Assembly: GCF_029893325.1 (NCBI RefSeq) | Contig: NZ_JARXWL010000005.1 | Location: 62,001 to 126,000 of the forward strand | DNA from: Enterococcus sp. PF1-24 | Lineage (GTDB): Bacteria; Bacillota; Bacilli; Lactobacillales; Enterococcaceae | Length of the DNA stretch: 64,000 nucleotides | Direction: 5' to 3' | Shown: positions 34,693-43,486 of the stretch, in pieces | Numbering within the stretch: position 1 is the stretch's first letter | Layout of the letters: the number at the start of each line of letters is the position of its first letter | The notes under the pieces: generated by a model | Told to the model about the DNA's origin: nothing | Databases searched by the model: none | Seen by the model: the letters and a program-made list of their open reading frames with translations, nothing else | Made by a program: the position numbers and the translations under genes

Positions 34693-35839
34693 ACAGCCGT
34701 TATGGCAAACGTGGTCGGCCGAAAAAGTTAGTGATTTTCAGATTGATTTTTTAACTTGGTATCAAAAAAATAAACGGACTTTACCATGGCGAATAAATAC
34801 CGAGCCTTACCGCATTTGGATTTCGGAAATTATGTTGCAGCAAACTCGGGTGGAAACCGTGATTGATTATTTCAATCGCTTTATGGAGTGGTTTCCGACA
34901 ATTGAAGCTTTAGCTGCTGCCCCAGAAGAACGCTTATTGAAAGCTTGGGAAGGTTTAGGCTATTATTCACGCGCCCGCAATATTCAAGCAGCCGCGCAAC
35001 AAATTGTTGAAACATACGGCGGGAAAGTTCCTTGTCAGCTGGTGGAAATTCAAAAATTGAAAGGTATCGGCCCTTATACCGCTGGCGCAATCGCCAGCAT
35101 TGCTTTTGAGCTGCCAGAACCGGCGATTGACGGCAATGTTATGCGAGTAGCCAGCCGCTTATTTGCTATTGATGCCGATATTGCTAAAGCCAGTAGTCGT
35201 AAAATTTTTGATGAAGCAGTCCGCACCGTGATTAGTCATGAAGCGCCAGGGGATTTTAACCAAGCTTTTATGGATTTAGGGTCACAAATTTGCACGCCGA
35301 AAAGTCCTAAATGTGAAATTTGTCCGCTAATCAGTTATTGTTTTGCCTTTGAAAATAATTGTCAGCCGGATTTTCCGGTAAAAACTAAGAAAATGAAACC
35401 GAAAGATGTTTATTTAGTGGCGGGTATCATTGAAAATAATCAAGAAGAAGTCTTGTTAACTCAGCGGCAAAATAAAGGCTTGTTGGCAAATTTATGGACT
35501 TTTCCTTTAAGAGAAGTCAGTCAACCGGAATTTAATGAATTGAAAAATCTTTGGGGGCAAAATAGTGAAGCTGAATTTCAGCTACCTTTAGTGGCGGAAA
35601 ATGCCGAACCTGAAATTTTTGCAGAATTACCAGTTATTTGGCAAAAACAACATTATCCCGAAGTCACACATATTTTCACCCATTTAAAATGGCATGTCTT
35701 GCCTTTTTATGGACGAGTAGCAGCGAATTTTCCTTTCGGTGAAAAATCAGAATGGTTGTCAGTCGAGCAATTTACCGATTTTACTTTTCCAAAAATCCAA
35801 CATAAATTATTAGCTAGTTGGCAAACAAAAATAGATTAA
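34685..35839 (+). CDS. mutY: A/G-specific adenine glycosylase MutY
   Basis: A 384-residue enzyme removing adenine paired with 8-oxoguanine. The catalytic Glu48 is in WISEIMLQQTRV, the helix-hairpin-helix is LKGIGPYTAGAI, the Asp is in IDGNVMRV, and the [4Fe-4S] ligands are CX6CX2CX5C in CTPKSPKCEICPLISYC. A NUDIX-like C-terminal domain (VYLVAGIIENNQEEVLLTQR; about 240-370) reads the 8-oxoG. The start is ATG 34685, overlapping recX; TTG at 34682 is possible. Confidence 0.95.
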   Translation: MNKQPLWQTWSAEKVSDFQIDFLTWYQKNKRTLPWRINTEPYRIWISEIMLQQTRVETVIDYFNRFMEWFPTIEALAAAPEERLLKAWEGLGYYSRARNIQAAAQQIVETYGGKVPCQLVEIQKLKGIGPYTAGAIASIAFELPEPAIDGNVMRVASRLFAIDADIAKASSRKIFDEAVRTVISHEAPGDFNQAFMDLGSQICTPKSPKCEICPLISYCFAFENNCQPDFPVKTKKMKPKDVYLVAGIIENNQEEVLLTQRQNKGLLANLWTFPLREVSQPEFNELKNLWGQNSEAEFQLPLVAENAEPEIFAELPVIWQKQHYPEVTHIFTHLKWHVLPFYGRVAANFPFGEKSEWLSVEQFTDFTFPKIQHKLLASWQTKID

Positions 35840-35938
35840 CTTTGAAATAAAATACCTTTACTAGCTAAGGAAAAAATAAAGAATATGCAATAAAAATTCA
35901 TTCCTTTAAACAGAGTAGTAGGCAAAGAGTAATTTTAT

Positions 35939-35947
35939 TGATATAAT
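35939..35947 (+). promoter_or_regulatory. Promoter of the DUF402 gene
   Basis: TGA then TATAAT (35942-35947), with TAGGCA 17 bases before. The leader carries two small hairpins, GGTG/CACC and GCAGT/ACTGC. Confidence 0.6.
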
Positions 35948-36016
35948 ATCTATGATGTCGGTGTGATAGCACCCAAACAAAATGCAGTCGACGATACTGC
36001 TGAGGGAAGGGTTACA

Positions 36017-36550
36017 ATGCGAATTCCTAAAGAAGGAGAGTTTGTAGCGATTCAAAGCTACAAGCATGACGGCAATTTGCATCGAACGTGGCGAGATACT
36101 ATGGTATTGAAAACGAGTGAGCATTCCCTAATTGGCGTTAATGACCATACGTTAGTTACAGAATCCGATGGTCGCCGTTGGGTCACTCGCGAACCAGCAA
36201 TTATTTTCTTCCATGAAAAATACTGGTTCAATATAATAGCAATGATTCGTGAAAAAGGAGTGTCTTATTATTGTAATCTAGCATCACCTTACCTTTTAGA
36301 TGAGGAAGCAGTTAAGTACATTGATTATGATTTAGATATCAAAGTCTTTCCTGATGGTGAAAAACGTCTTTTAGATGTTGATGAATATGAATTTCATCGG
36401 AAAACAATGCATTATCCTAAAGAAATTGATTATATTTTGAAGGAAAATGTCAAAATTCTAGTGGACTGGATTAATAACGGTAAAGGACCATTTTCCGAGG
36501 GCTATATTCATATTTGGTATGATCGTTACAAGCAATTGTCGAAAAAATGA
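36017..36550 (+). CDS. DUF402 nucleoside tri-/diphosphate phosphatase (Ntdp-like)
   Basis: A 177-residue protein of the Firmicutes DUF402/YgaC family: [19 protein letters not shown] start, [23 protein letters not shown], then [13 protein letters not shown] and [10 protein letters not shown] carrying the acidic metal-binding residues. The S. aureus homologue hydrolyses nucleoside tri- and diphosphates. ATG 36017 fits length and has GGGAAGG upstream; the frame opens further upstream inside the leader hairpins. Terminator follows. Confidence 0.88.
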   Translation: MRIPKEGEFVAIQSYKHDGNLHRTWRDTMVLKTSEHSLIGVNDHTLVTESDGRRWVTREPAIIFFHEKYWFNIIAMIREKGVSYYCNLASPYLLDEEAVKYIDYDLDIKVFPDGEKRLLDVDEYEFHRKTMHYPKEIDYILKENVKILVDWINNGKGPFSEGYIHIWYDRYKQLSKK

Positions 36551-36551
36551 T

Positions 36552-36580
36552 AAAAAGTCGAGAAATTTCTCGGCTTTTTT
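36552..36580 (+). terminator. Terminator of the DUF402 gene
   Basis: AAAAGTCGAGAAA pairs with TTTCTCGGCTTTT (one G:U pair), then T-rich. Confidence 0.88.
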
Positions 36581-36604
36581 GTTTTTTTCTTGTCGGTAAC
36601 AGGG

Positions 36605-36610
36605 TATAAT
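36605..36610 (+). promoter_or_regulatory. -10 element of the amidase gene
   Basis: TATAAT 32 bases before the ATG; no clear -35. Confidence 0.5.
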
Positions 36611-36641
36611 TAAAAAGAGAATGAATTGAAGGATTGAAAAT

Positions 36642-37748
36642 ATGGAAAATATGGAAAAAAAGAATGTTGTTTCGCCTAAATTATTATTTGCAATGTTTAT
36701 TTTTGTATTGATTATTGTGACGATTGGTTTAGGTTGGTGGTTTGATCGAACTTATTCCGCTAATAAGAAAACAAATCCAGAGCCTGAAACCACCGAAGTT
36801 AAGAAGGAAGAAATCAAGTATATTGAAAAAGTTCAAATTAATAAAGTCGAAACTACCGCAGATCCTAATGATAATCAGGAAATCGGTGATGGACTAGCGG
36901 ACACTTCAGATACTGAAAATTATATTCCTTTATATGCGGCAGCTAACAGTGATAGTACGATCATTGAAGATGTCTTTACAGGTGAGTGGGCAGACTATCT
37001 AGGTGAAGAAAGTGATTTTGTTAATGTGCGGACAAAGAATGGTAACTCTGGCTTTATCGCTAAAGAACAAGCGGATGTTACTAAATTAATTGATCGTAAA
37101 TCTGTTAACTCTATCAAAGATGCAGTCATTGTTTTAGATGCTGGTCACGGAGGAACTGATATTGGCGCGGAAAGTACCAATACAGTTTACTTAGAAAAAG
37201 ACTTTACTTTAGCGACTGCTGAAGCAGTTCAAAAAGCCCTTGAAGAAGCTGGCGCAACCGTCTATATGACGCGGACAACTGATACCGATATGACTTTAGA
37301 TGAAAGAACCGAGCTAAGCAAAAAGTATGCACCAGATGCTTTTATTAGCTTACATTATGATAGTTCTGACTATAGTGATACTTTTAATGGTTATACAACT
37401 TATTACTATTATCAAAGAGATCAGGCTTTAGCGGAAGCCATTAGTCATGGATTAGGAGTTGTAGAAACGCGCTATGGTGCTGATGGTACGGCATTATCAC
37501 TACCTAACTTAGGTGTGAAGACGGATAATTTCTCTGTCACTCGTGAAAGTCCTTATCCATCATTGTTGTTAGAGTTAGGCTATATTAACTCTTACGGAGA
37601 TTTAATTGTAATCTGGGATGATGAGTATTATAAACAAGTGGCGGAAGGGATTACCACGGCATTAACTAAATATTTTTCCGGTGAGAATCCAATTGCAACG
37701 ATTAACTCAACCGAAGAATCAACGACTTTAGATTCAATTACTGAATAG
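36642..37748 (+). CDS. N-acetylmuramoyl-L-alanine amidase (Amidase_3) with SH3-like domain
   Basis: A 368-residue cell-wall hydrolase. It has an N-terminal membrane anchor (about 14-34), a linker, an SH3-like part (about 93-145, YIPLYAAANSDS ... GNSGFIAKEQ), and a zinc amidase domain with His169 (DAGHGG), Glu185 (LEKDFTL), His238 (SLHYD) and catalytic Glu311 (LLELGYINS). It cuts the bond between muramic acid and the stem peptide. The non-cleaved anchor points to a membrane-tethered enzyme. AAGGATT precedes the ATG. Confidence 0.92.
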   Translation: MENMEKKNVVSPKLLFAMFIFVLIIVTIGLGWWFDRTYSANKKTNPEPETTEVKKEEIKYIEKVQINKVETTADPNDNQEIGDGLADTSDTENYIPLYAAANSDSTIIEDVFTGEWADYLGEESDFVNVRTKNGNSGFIAKEQADVTKLIDRKSVNSIKDAVIVLDAGHGGTDIGAESTNTVYLEKDFTLATAEAVQKALEEAGATVYMTRTTDTDMTLDERTELSKKYAPDAFISLHYDSSDYSDTFNGYTTYYYYQRDQALAEAISHGLGVVETRYGADGTALSLPNLGVKTDNFSVTRESPYPSLLLELGYINSYGDLIVIWDDEYYKQVAEGITTALTKYFSGENPIATINSTEESTTLDSITE

Positions 37749-37753
37749 TAAAA

Positions 37754-37800
37754 AACAGGACTAGGACAAAAAATGTAATAACTTTTGTCCTAGTCCTGTT
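37754..37800. terminator. Bidirectional terminator between amidase and GNAT genes
   Basis: A perfect 18-bp stem (37754-37771 with 37783-37800, core GGACTAGGACAAAA), 11-base loop. The better U tract is on the minus strand. The GGACAAAA / TTTTGTCC core resembles widespread enterococcal terminator repeats. Confidence 0.88.
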
Positions 37801-37803
37801 GAC

Positions 37804-38238
37804 TTAATTTAAGCTTTTTTTCATGTGAAGATGGGGTATACCCGCGTCTTCAAAAAGTTCACCGTCAACTTGATAATTTTGTTTTTGATAAAATGCTAAG
37901 GCTGCAGCTTGCGCACCTAGCTGAATTTCGTGGAAATTGTGTTCTTTTGCGTAGCTTTCAGCAGCTTGTAAAAGTTCAGCACCAAGTTGTTGCTGGCGAA
38001 ATTCTTTTAAAACAGCCATGCGTTGCACTTTGATATTTTTTTCGCTTAAAGGTAATAAGCGCACGGTAGCAACTGGTTGTTCTTTTAGATATAAAACAAA
38101 GTGAATGGCTTGGTTTTCATCTTGGTCCACTTCTCTAGTTACCGGCACACCTTGTTCTTCCACAAAAACGGCTTTGCGAATGGTTAAGGCATCTGCATAA
38201 ATGGGACTAGTGGTTTCTTTAGTAAATAAAATTTTCAT
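37804..38238 (-). CDS. GNAT family N-acetyltransferase
   Basis: A 144-residue acetyltransferase with IRKAVFVEEQGVP (YjcF/ElaA-like start), the acetyl-CoA-binding turn MAVLKEFRQQQLGAELL, and QLGAQAAALAFYQKQNY near the end. The substrate is unknown. TAGGAGC is 8 bases before the ATG. Single gene convergent with the amidase. Confidence 0.88.
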   Translation of the reverse strand: MKILFTKETTSPIYADALTIRKAVFVEEQGVPVTREVDQDENQAIHFVLYLKEQPVATVRLLPLSEKNIKVQRMAVLKEFRQQQLGAELLQAAESYAKEHNFHEIQLGAQAAALAFYQKQNYQVDGELFEDAGIPHLHMKKSLN

Positions 38239-38393
38239 AAGCGGCTCCTATTTTTAGTTCTCTTGATTTTTTTATTGTAGCAAAGTTGTTGGAGAAATAA
38301 AGTATTTTAGAGAAAATAATTAAGATTTTTTATAGATTTTAAATAAAATAGTTTTTATAGTAAGAGTTAGTTATACTAATGATTAAGTATTTT

Positions 38394-38402
38394 TGCTATG
38401 AT
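38394..38402 (+). promoter_or_regulatory. Extended -10 promoter of the AI-2E family gene
   Basis: TGC followed by TATGAT, 33 bases before the ATG. Confidence 0.5.
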
Positions 38403-38434
38403 TAAATAAAGGCAACTTGTTGGAGGATAATCTT

Positions 38435-39562
38435 ATGTTTGAACGTTTACGACAATCAAAATTATTTTTTTGGTCGCTGGAACTATTAGTTTTAGCCTGT
38501 TTAGTTTTGATTTTATCAAAGCTAACTTTTTTATATGCGCCGATTAGCACCTTTTTTTCAACTTTATTTGCGCCGGTGTTAATTGCGGGGTTTTTGTATT
38601 ACTTGTTAAATCCATTAGTGGGCTTGCTGGAAAAATTTAAAATTAAGCGAACTTTAGCAGTGGCTTTGGTGCTATTTTTCTTAGTAGCCATTATTATCTG
38701 GATGTTGGTCAGCGTGATTCCTAGTTTAGCGAAACAGTTAGCTGCTTTGACATCAGCGATGCCGACTTTCTTTAAACAAGCTGAAGCCTTAGTTTATGAA
38801 ATTACCGAATTGCCGGCTTTTAAAGAAGTCGATTTAGCTTCTTACTTAGATAAATTAGATATTTCTTATGGGAAAATTATTCAACAATCTTTAAGCGGAA
38901 TTTCCAATAGTTTAGGTTCAATTGTGGGGACGATTGCGTCAGCGACTGTTGTCGTTGTTACGGCACCTTTCATCTTGTTTTATATGTTGAAAGACGGTCA
39001 TCGTTTAGTGCCGACGATTCAAAAGTTTTTCCCTGAAAAACGGCGCCAACAAATTACCGACTTATTGGGGCAGTTAAATCAAACCTTAGCCAATTATATT
39101 AGTGGTCAAGCAATTGAGTGTTTGTTTGTAGGGACATTTACTTTCTTAGGCTACTTAGTGTTAGGTATCGACTATGCATTTTTATTTGGCGTGATTGCTG
39201 GTTTAACTAACTTAATTCCGTATATCGGCCCTTATTTAGGTTTAGCGCCGGCCTTTTTTGTAACGGTTTTTGATTCACCAATTAAAGCTTTATTATGCTG
39301 CGTGATTGTTTTGGTGGTGCAACAAATTGACGGCAATATTATTTATCCTAACGTTATCGGCAAATCTTTAGCGATTCATCCTTTAACTATTATTATTGTT
39401 TTATTAGTTGCTGGCAATTTAGCTGGTTTGTTAGGAATTTTCTTAGGGGTACCTTTTTATGCGGTTTGTCGGACAATCGTAATTTTCGTGATGCGAATTG
39501 TTAAAGAAGACCAAAATAATCGCCTTTTTCAAACAAATAAATCAAGTGAGTTTAAGAAATAG
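38435..39562 (+). CDS. AI-2E family transporter (PerM-like)
   Basis: A 375-residue membrane protein with about eight helices: two at the N-terminus, a third ahead of an amphipathic central region (MPTFFKQAEALVYEITELPAF), and a C-terminal bundle with GLTNLIPYIGPYLGLAPA and QQIDGNIIYPNVIGKSL, the family signatures. Some members export autoinducer-2, others act as Na+/H+ antiporters, so transport of AI-2 is not claimed. ATG 38435 has TTGGAGG 8 bases upstream. Confidence 0.9.
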   Translation: MFERLRQSKLFFWSLELLVLACLVLILSKLTFLYAPISTFFSTLFAPVLIAGFLYYLLNPLVGLLEKFKIKRTLAVALVLFFLVAIIIWMLVSVIPSLAKQLAALTSAMPTFFKQAEALVYEITELPAFKEVDLASYLDKLDISYGKIIQQSLSGISNSLGSIVGTIASATVVVVTAPFILFYMLKDGHRLVPTIQKFFPEKRRQQITDLLGQLNQTLANYISGQAIECLFVGTFTFLGYLVLGIDYAFLFGVIAGLTNLIPYIGPYLGLAPAFFVTVFDSPIKALLCCVIVLVVQQIDGNIIYPNVIGKSLAIHPLTIIIVLLVAGNLAGLLGIFLGVPFYAVCRTIVIFVMRIVKEDQNNRLFQTNKSSEFKK

Positions 39563-39656
39563 TGATTATTTAGTGCTAATTACTAAATAACTCTTAGCTT
39601 TAGGGCAAAAACTAGTTAGATATATTGCCAAAGAGCGCCCTTTATGATACGATTTT

Positions 39657-39686
39657 ATCGTGGCTTAATTAGCCACGATTTTTTTT
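39657..39686 (+). terminator. Terminator before the CNNM/CBS gene
   Basis: ATCGTGGCT pairs with AGCCACGAT, 5-base loop, T8. An extended -10-like TGATACGAT with TTGCCA 17 bases before it lies directly in front of the hairpin. Confidence 0.88.
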
Positions 39687-39764
39687 AATTAAATTGTTTT
39701 CCGAATCTTAATTTTTCAGCTAAAATTAATTTTTGAAAAACACAATCGAAGGAGAGAAAGAACT

Positions 39765-41138
39765 ATGAATGCTGACCCTGACAGTCAGTCGTTACTGCTA
39801 CAAATTTTACTTTTAATTTTTTTAACAGCTGTGAATGCTTTTTTAGCAGCTTCAGAAATTGCGATGGTTTCTTTAAACAAAAACCGCGTGGAGCAAAAAG
39901 CTGAAGAAGGCGATAAAAAGGCACAGCGACTACAAAAGTTATTGGAAAATCCTAATAATTTTTTATCAACTATTCAAGTAGGGATTACTTTAGTTAACAT
40001 TTTATCTGGGGCTTCTTTAGCCGATACTTTGGCGGAACGCTTGGCGCCTTTACTAGGTGGCGGTGCGGCAGCTAAAAACTTGGCGACGATTATTGTTTTA
40101 GCCTTGTTAACTTTTGTTTCTATCGTTTTTGGGGAGTTGTATCCGAAACGAATTGCTATGAATAAATCAGAAGAGGTTGCTAATCTGACTGCTGGACCGG
40201 TGCAGGCTTTAGGTTTAATTGCTCGGCCGTTTGTCTGGTTGCTTTCAGCTACGACTAATTTATTATCAAGAATCACGCCGATGGATTTTGATGATGAAGA
40301 TAATAAAATGACCCGTGACGAAATGCGTTACATGTTAGAAGCTGAAGGTGTTTTAGATAATGATGAGTTAGAAATGTTGCAAGGAGTCTTTTCTTTGGAT
40401 ACGAAAGTTGCCCGTGAGGTAATGGTACCGAGAACGGTCGCCTTTATGTTAGATATTTTAGATGATGTTGATGAAAATGTACAAAAAGTTTTAGCGGAAA
40501 ATTATTCACGGATTCCTTTATATGAGGAAGATAAAGATAAAGTCGTTGGTATTTTACATACCAAAAACCTGTTAAAAGCCGCTCATAAATTTGGCTTTGA
40601 ACATTTGGATTTACGGAAAATTATGCAAGAACCGTTGTTTGTTCCAGAAACCATTTTTATTGATGATTTACTTTATGAAATGAAAAAGACGCAAAATCAG
40701 ATGGCGATTTTATTAGATGAATATGGTGGCGTTGTCGGTTTGGCAACGCTGGAAGATTTATTGGAAGAAATCGTTGGTGAAATTGATGATGAATCTGATG
40801 AAGCAGAAAAATTATATGAAAAACTTGGCGAGAACGAGTATTTGGTTCAAGGTCGAATGCTGATTGATGAATTTAACGAAGAATTTTCAACTGATTTGCA
40901 TATGAGTGATGTCGATACCATGGCTGGCTACTTAATCACAGCTTTAGGAGTGATTCCTGGTGCTGATGAAAAGTTATCTTTTGACGTAGATAACTTAACT
41001 TTAGTAATTGAAGAAATGGAAAATTCCCGAGTAGAAAAATTACGGGCGATTTTCCATCCAGAAGAACCTGAAGTTGAGCCAGAAGAAGAACGCCGCTTAT
41101 TTAGAAAAGATTTTGATGTGGATGAACCACGGAGATAG
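39765..41138 (+). CDS. CNNM/CBS-domain membrane protein (hemolysin C / CorC-like)
   Basis: A 457-residue protein with an N-terminal DUF21/CNNM membrane domain (about 1-190, NAFLAASEIAMVSLNKNRVE; FGELYPKRIAM), two CBS domains (VMVPRTVAFMLDI; LLDEYGGVVGLATLEDLLEEIVGE) and a C-terminal CorC_HlyC domain (YLVQGRMLIDEFNEEF), ending in an acidic tail. Such proteins are linked to magnesium efflux; the hemolysin name is historical. GAAGGAGAG lies before the ATG. Confidence 0.92.
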   Translation: MNADPDSQSLLLQILLLIFLTAVNAFLAASEIAMVSLNKNRVEQKAEEGDKKAQRLQKLLENPNNFLSTIQVGITLVNILSGASLADTLAERLAPLLGGGAAAKNLATIIVLALLTFVSIVFGELYPKRIAMNKSEEVANLTAGPVQALGLIARPFVWLLSATTNLLSRITPMDFDDEDNKMTRDEMRYMLEAEGVLDNDELEMLQGVFSLDTKVAREVMVPRTVAFMLDILDDVDENVQKVLAENYSRIPLYEEDKDKVVGILHTKNLLKAAHKFGFEHLDLRKIMQEPLFVPETIFIDDLLYEMKKTQNQMAILLDEYGGVVGLATLEDLLEEIVGEIDDESDEAEKLYEKLGENEYLVQGRMLIDEFNEEFSTDLHMSDVDTMAGYLITALGVIPGADEKLSFDVDNLTLVIEEMENSRVEKLRAIFHPEEPEVEPEEERRLFRKDFDVDEPRR

Positions 41139-41147
41139 TTATGTCGG

Positions 41148-41190
41148 AGGCAACCAATGATGTTTGGTTGTCTCTTAATTTATTTTTTTA
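41148..41190 (+). terminator. Terminator of the CNNM/CBS gene
   Basis: GAGGCAACCAA pairs with TTGGTTGTCTC (one G:U); a T-rich tail including T7 follows. Confidence 0.75.
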
Positions 41191-41210
41191 CAAAATTAGT
41201 GATAATTTTT

Positions 41211-41260
41211 TGAAATAGCATGAAATTCCATGGTATACTACACTAGTTGGCGTTAACGCC
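41211..41260 (+). promoter_or_regulatory. prfC promoter with palindrome at the start site
   Basis: TTGAAA (41211-41216), 17 bases, TATACT (41234-41239) with TGG before it. A perfect palindrome GGCGTTAACGCC (41249-41260) lies at about +4 to +15. Confidence 0.65.
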
Positions 41261-41321
41261 TTAATACATAAAATAATTAATAAAAACTTTAAGATAGATA
41301 AGTAAATGATTGGAGTTAAAA

Positions 41322-42902
41322 ATGGATAATCCTAATTTAAAAAAAGAAGTACAACGTCGTAGAACTTTTGCGATTATTTCTCACCCGGATGCGGGGAAAA
41401 CGACAATTACCGAGCAACTGTTGCTTTTTGGTGGCGCGATTCGTCAAGCAGGAACGGTTAAAGGGAAAAAAACTGGGAATTTTGCGAAATCTGACTGGAT
41501 GGAAATTGAAAAACAACGGGGGATTTCGGTAACCAGTTCTGTGATGCAATTTGATTATGACGGCAAACGGGTAAATATTTTAGATACCCCTGGGCACGAA
41601 GATTTTTCTGAAGATACTTATCGAACTTTAATGGCGGTAGATAGCGCGGTGATGGTAATTGATAGCGCCAAAGGGATTGAAGCCCAAACGAAAAAACTTT
41701 TCCAAGTTGTTAAAAAACGCGGTATTCCGATTTTTACTTTCATCAACAAATTGGACCGTGATGGTCGTGAGCCATTAGATTTATTAGAAGAGCTGGAAGA
41801 GCTGTTGCAAATTGAATCTTACCCAATGAATTGGCCAATCGGCATGGGGAAAGGCTTAGAGGGTTTATATGATATTTATAATCAACGAGTAGAATTATAT
41901 CGTCCAGAAAATTATGATAATCAACGTTTTGTAAGTTTAGATGAAACAGGTGGCATTGCCGCTGACCATCCTTTAACCGAAAATGGCGTTTATCAGCAAG
42001 TTTTGGAAGAAGTTGAACTGTTAAAAGAAGCCGGTGATGCTTTTGATGTTGAAAAAATTGCTAAAGGGGAACAAACCCCGGTATTCTTCGGTTCAGCCTT
42101 AACTAATTTCGGCGTGCAAACTTTCTTAGAAACATTTTTACAGTTTGCGCCAGAGCCTCACGCTCATAAGACAATTGATGGGGAAGCAGTAAGTCCTTAT
42201 GAATCAGAATTTTCTGGTTTTGTCTTCAAAATTCAAGCCAATATGAATCCTGCTCACCGGGATCGGATTGCTTTTGTGCGGATTTGCTCAGGAACTTTTG
42301 AACGGGGAATGGATGTCAATTTAGAGCGCACGGCTAAAAAAATGAAATTAAGTAATGTTACGCAGTTTATGGCAGATGCACGCGAAAATGTGGAAGAAGC
42401 GGTAGCTGGCGATATTATTGGGGTTTATGATACCGGAAATTATCAAATTGGCGATACTTTATATGAAGGTAAATTAAAAGTTGCTTATGAAGAGTTGCCG
42501 TCATTTACGCCAGAATTATTTATGCGAGTAACTGCTAAAAATGTCATGAAGCAAAAATCATTCCATAAAGGGATTTATCAGTTAGTGCAAGAAGGGGCTA
42601 TTCAGCTTTATAAAACTTATTTAAGTGATGAATATATTATTGGAGCAGTTGGGCAATTACAATTTGAAGTTTTCCAATACCGGATGCTGAATGAATACAA
42701 TGCCGAAGTGGTCATGACGCCGATGGGTAGTAAAATTGCTCGCTGGATTAAACCAGAAGATTTAGATGAAAAAATGAGCTCAAGCAGAAATATCTTAGCG
42801 AAAGATCGCTTCGACCAACCATTGTTCTTATTTGAAAATCAATTTGCGATGCGATGGTTTGCCGATAAATATCCTGACGTTGAGTTGAAAAGTTTATTAT
42901 AA
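41322..42902 (+). CDS. prfC: Peptide chain release factor 3
   Basis: A 526-residue translational GTPase that recycles RF1/RF2 from the ribosome. G1 is [13 protein letters not shown], the switch region has [14 protein letters not shown]3 is [11 protein letters not shown] and G4 is [10 protein letters not shown]. Domain 2 and the C-terminal RF3 domain ([28 protein letters not shown]) are present at normal length. ATG 41322 has TTGGAG 6 bases upstream. Confidence 0.96.
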   Translation: MDNPNLKKEVQRRRTFAIISHPDAGKTTITEQLLLFGGAIRQAGTVKGKKTGNFAKSDWMEIEKQRGISVTSSVMQFDYDGKRVNILDTPGHEDFSEDTYRTLMAVDSAVMVIDSAKGIEAQTKKLFQVVKKRGIPIFTFINKLDRDGREPLDLLEELEELLQIESYPMNWPIGMGKGLEGLYDIYNQRVELYRPENYDNQRFVSLDETGGIAADHPLTENGVYQQVLEEVELLKEAGDAFDVEKIAKGEQTPVFFGSALTNFGVQTFLETFLQFAPEPHAHKTIDGEAVSPYESEFSGFVFKIQANMNPAHRDRIAFVRICSGTFERGMDVNLERTAKKMKLSNVTQFMADARENVEEAVAGDIIGVYDTGNYQIGDTLYEGKLKVAYEELPSFTPELFMRVTAKNVMKQKSFHKGIYQLVQEGAIQLYKTYLSDEYIIGAVGQLQFEVFQYRMLNEYNAEVVMTPMGSKIARWIKPEDLDEKMSSSRNILAKDRFDQPLFLFENQFAMRWFADKYPDVELKSLL

Positions 42903-42910
42903 AAAAACGC

Positions 42911-42950
42911 AAAACCACTATGAGCCAAGTAGCTTGCTCATGGTGGTTTT
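42911..42950. terminator. Bidirectional terminator between prfC and the DUF1827 gene
   Basis: AAAACCACTATGAGC pairs with GCTCATGGTGGTTTT with one mismatch. It overlaps the last bases of the minus-strand stop. Confidence 0.88.
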
Positions 42951-43248
42951 AAGCAGTTTTAGGGATTGAAATTTCCACTAAGCCTTCCATTTCAATAACT
43001 TTAATGCCAGCTTCATCGTAGGAATCTTTTGGCAATTTTTTTAAGAAATATTTTTTGACATAAGAAATTTCGCTAGCTAAAATATTGCGTTTTTTATTGA
43101 TTAATAGAATTTCGTTATGATTAATCGCTTGTGTGAAGACGACAGTTGTGTTGCCGGCAGAATAAACTTTGACTAATTGAGCATCAGTATTTTCCAGCTG
43201 GCTACGAACAAGACGGGCGTGACTATTAGTAACATTAACAAGTTTCAT
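42949..43248 (-). CDS. DUF1827 family small protein
   Basis: A 99-residue protein beginning MKLVNVTNSHARLVRSQLENT, with VKVYSAGNTTVVFTQA and IPK near the end; this fits DUF1827, a family confined to Lactobacillales and of unknown role. ATG 43248 has GAGGTG 6 bases upstream, while the longer start lacks a site. It lies between prfC and clpE, on the same strand as clpE but separated by a terminator. Confidence 0.82.
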   Translation of the reverse strand: MKLVNVTNSHARLVRSQLENTDAQLVKVYSAGNTTVVFTQAINHNEILLINKKRNILASEISYVKKYFLKKLPKDSYDEAGIKVIEMEGLVEISIPKTA

Positions 43249-43439
43249 ATTATTCACCTCAGCATCTATTTTGATAAGCAATTTTTCTGCAAAGTTAAAT
43301 CGCTTATTTAAAAATTATTAATTGATTAAAGAATTTTTCTCACTATACCAATTATAAATTTTTTTAGAAAAAATAGAAAGTAATTTATCATTAAAATTCA
43401 GATTTTTCAAAAAAAGCAGTTTTTCATATAAAAAGAAAT

Positions 43440-43476
43440 AGCTGCATGAATATTATTTATCAAAATTCATGCAGCT
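43440..43476 (-). terminator. Terminator of clpE
   Basis: Minus strand: AGCTGCATGAAT pairs with ATTCATGCAGCT around a 13-base loop, followed by ATTTCTTTTT. Confidence 0.85.
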
Positions 43477-43486
43477 AAGACCGTAG

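Noticed and set aside
39765-41138. A hemolysin toxin
   Set aside because: The name is historical; the CNNM-CBS-CorC layout points to ion transport or its control.
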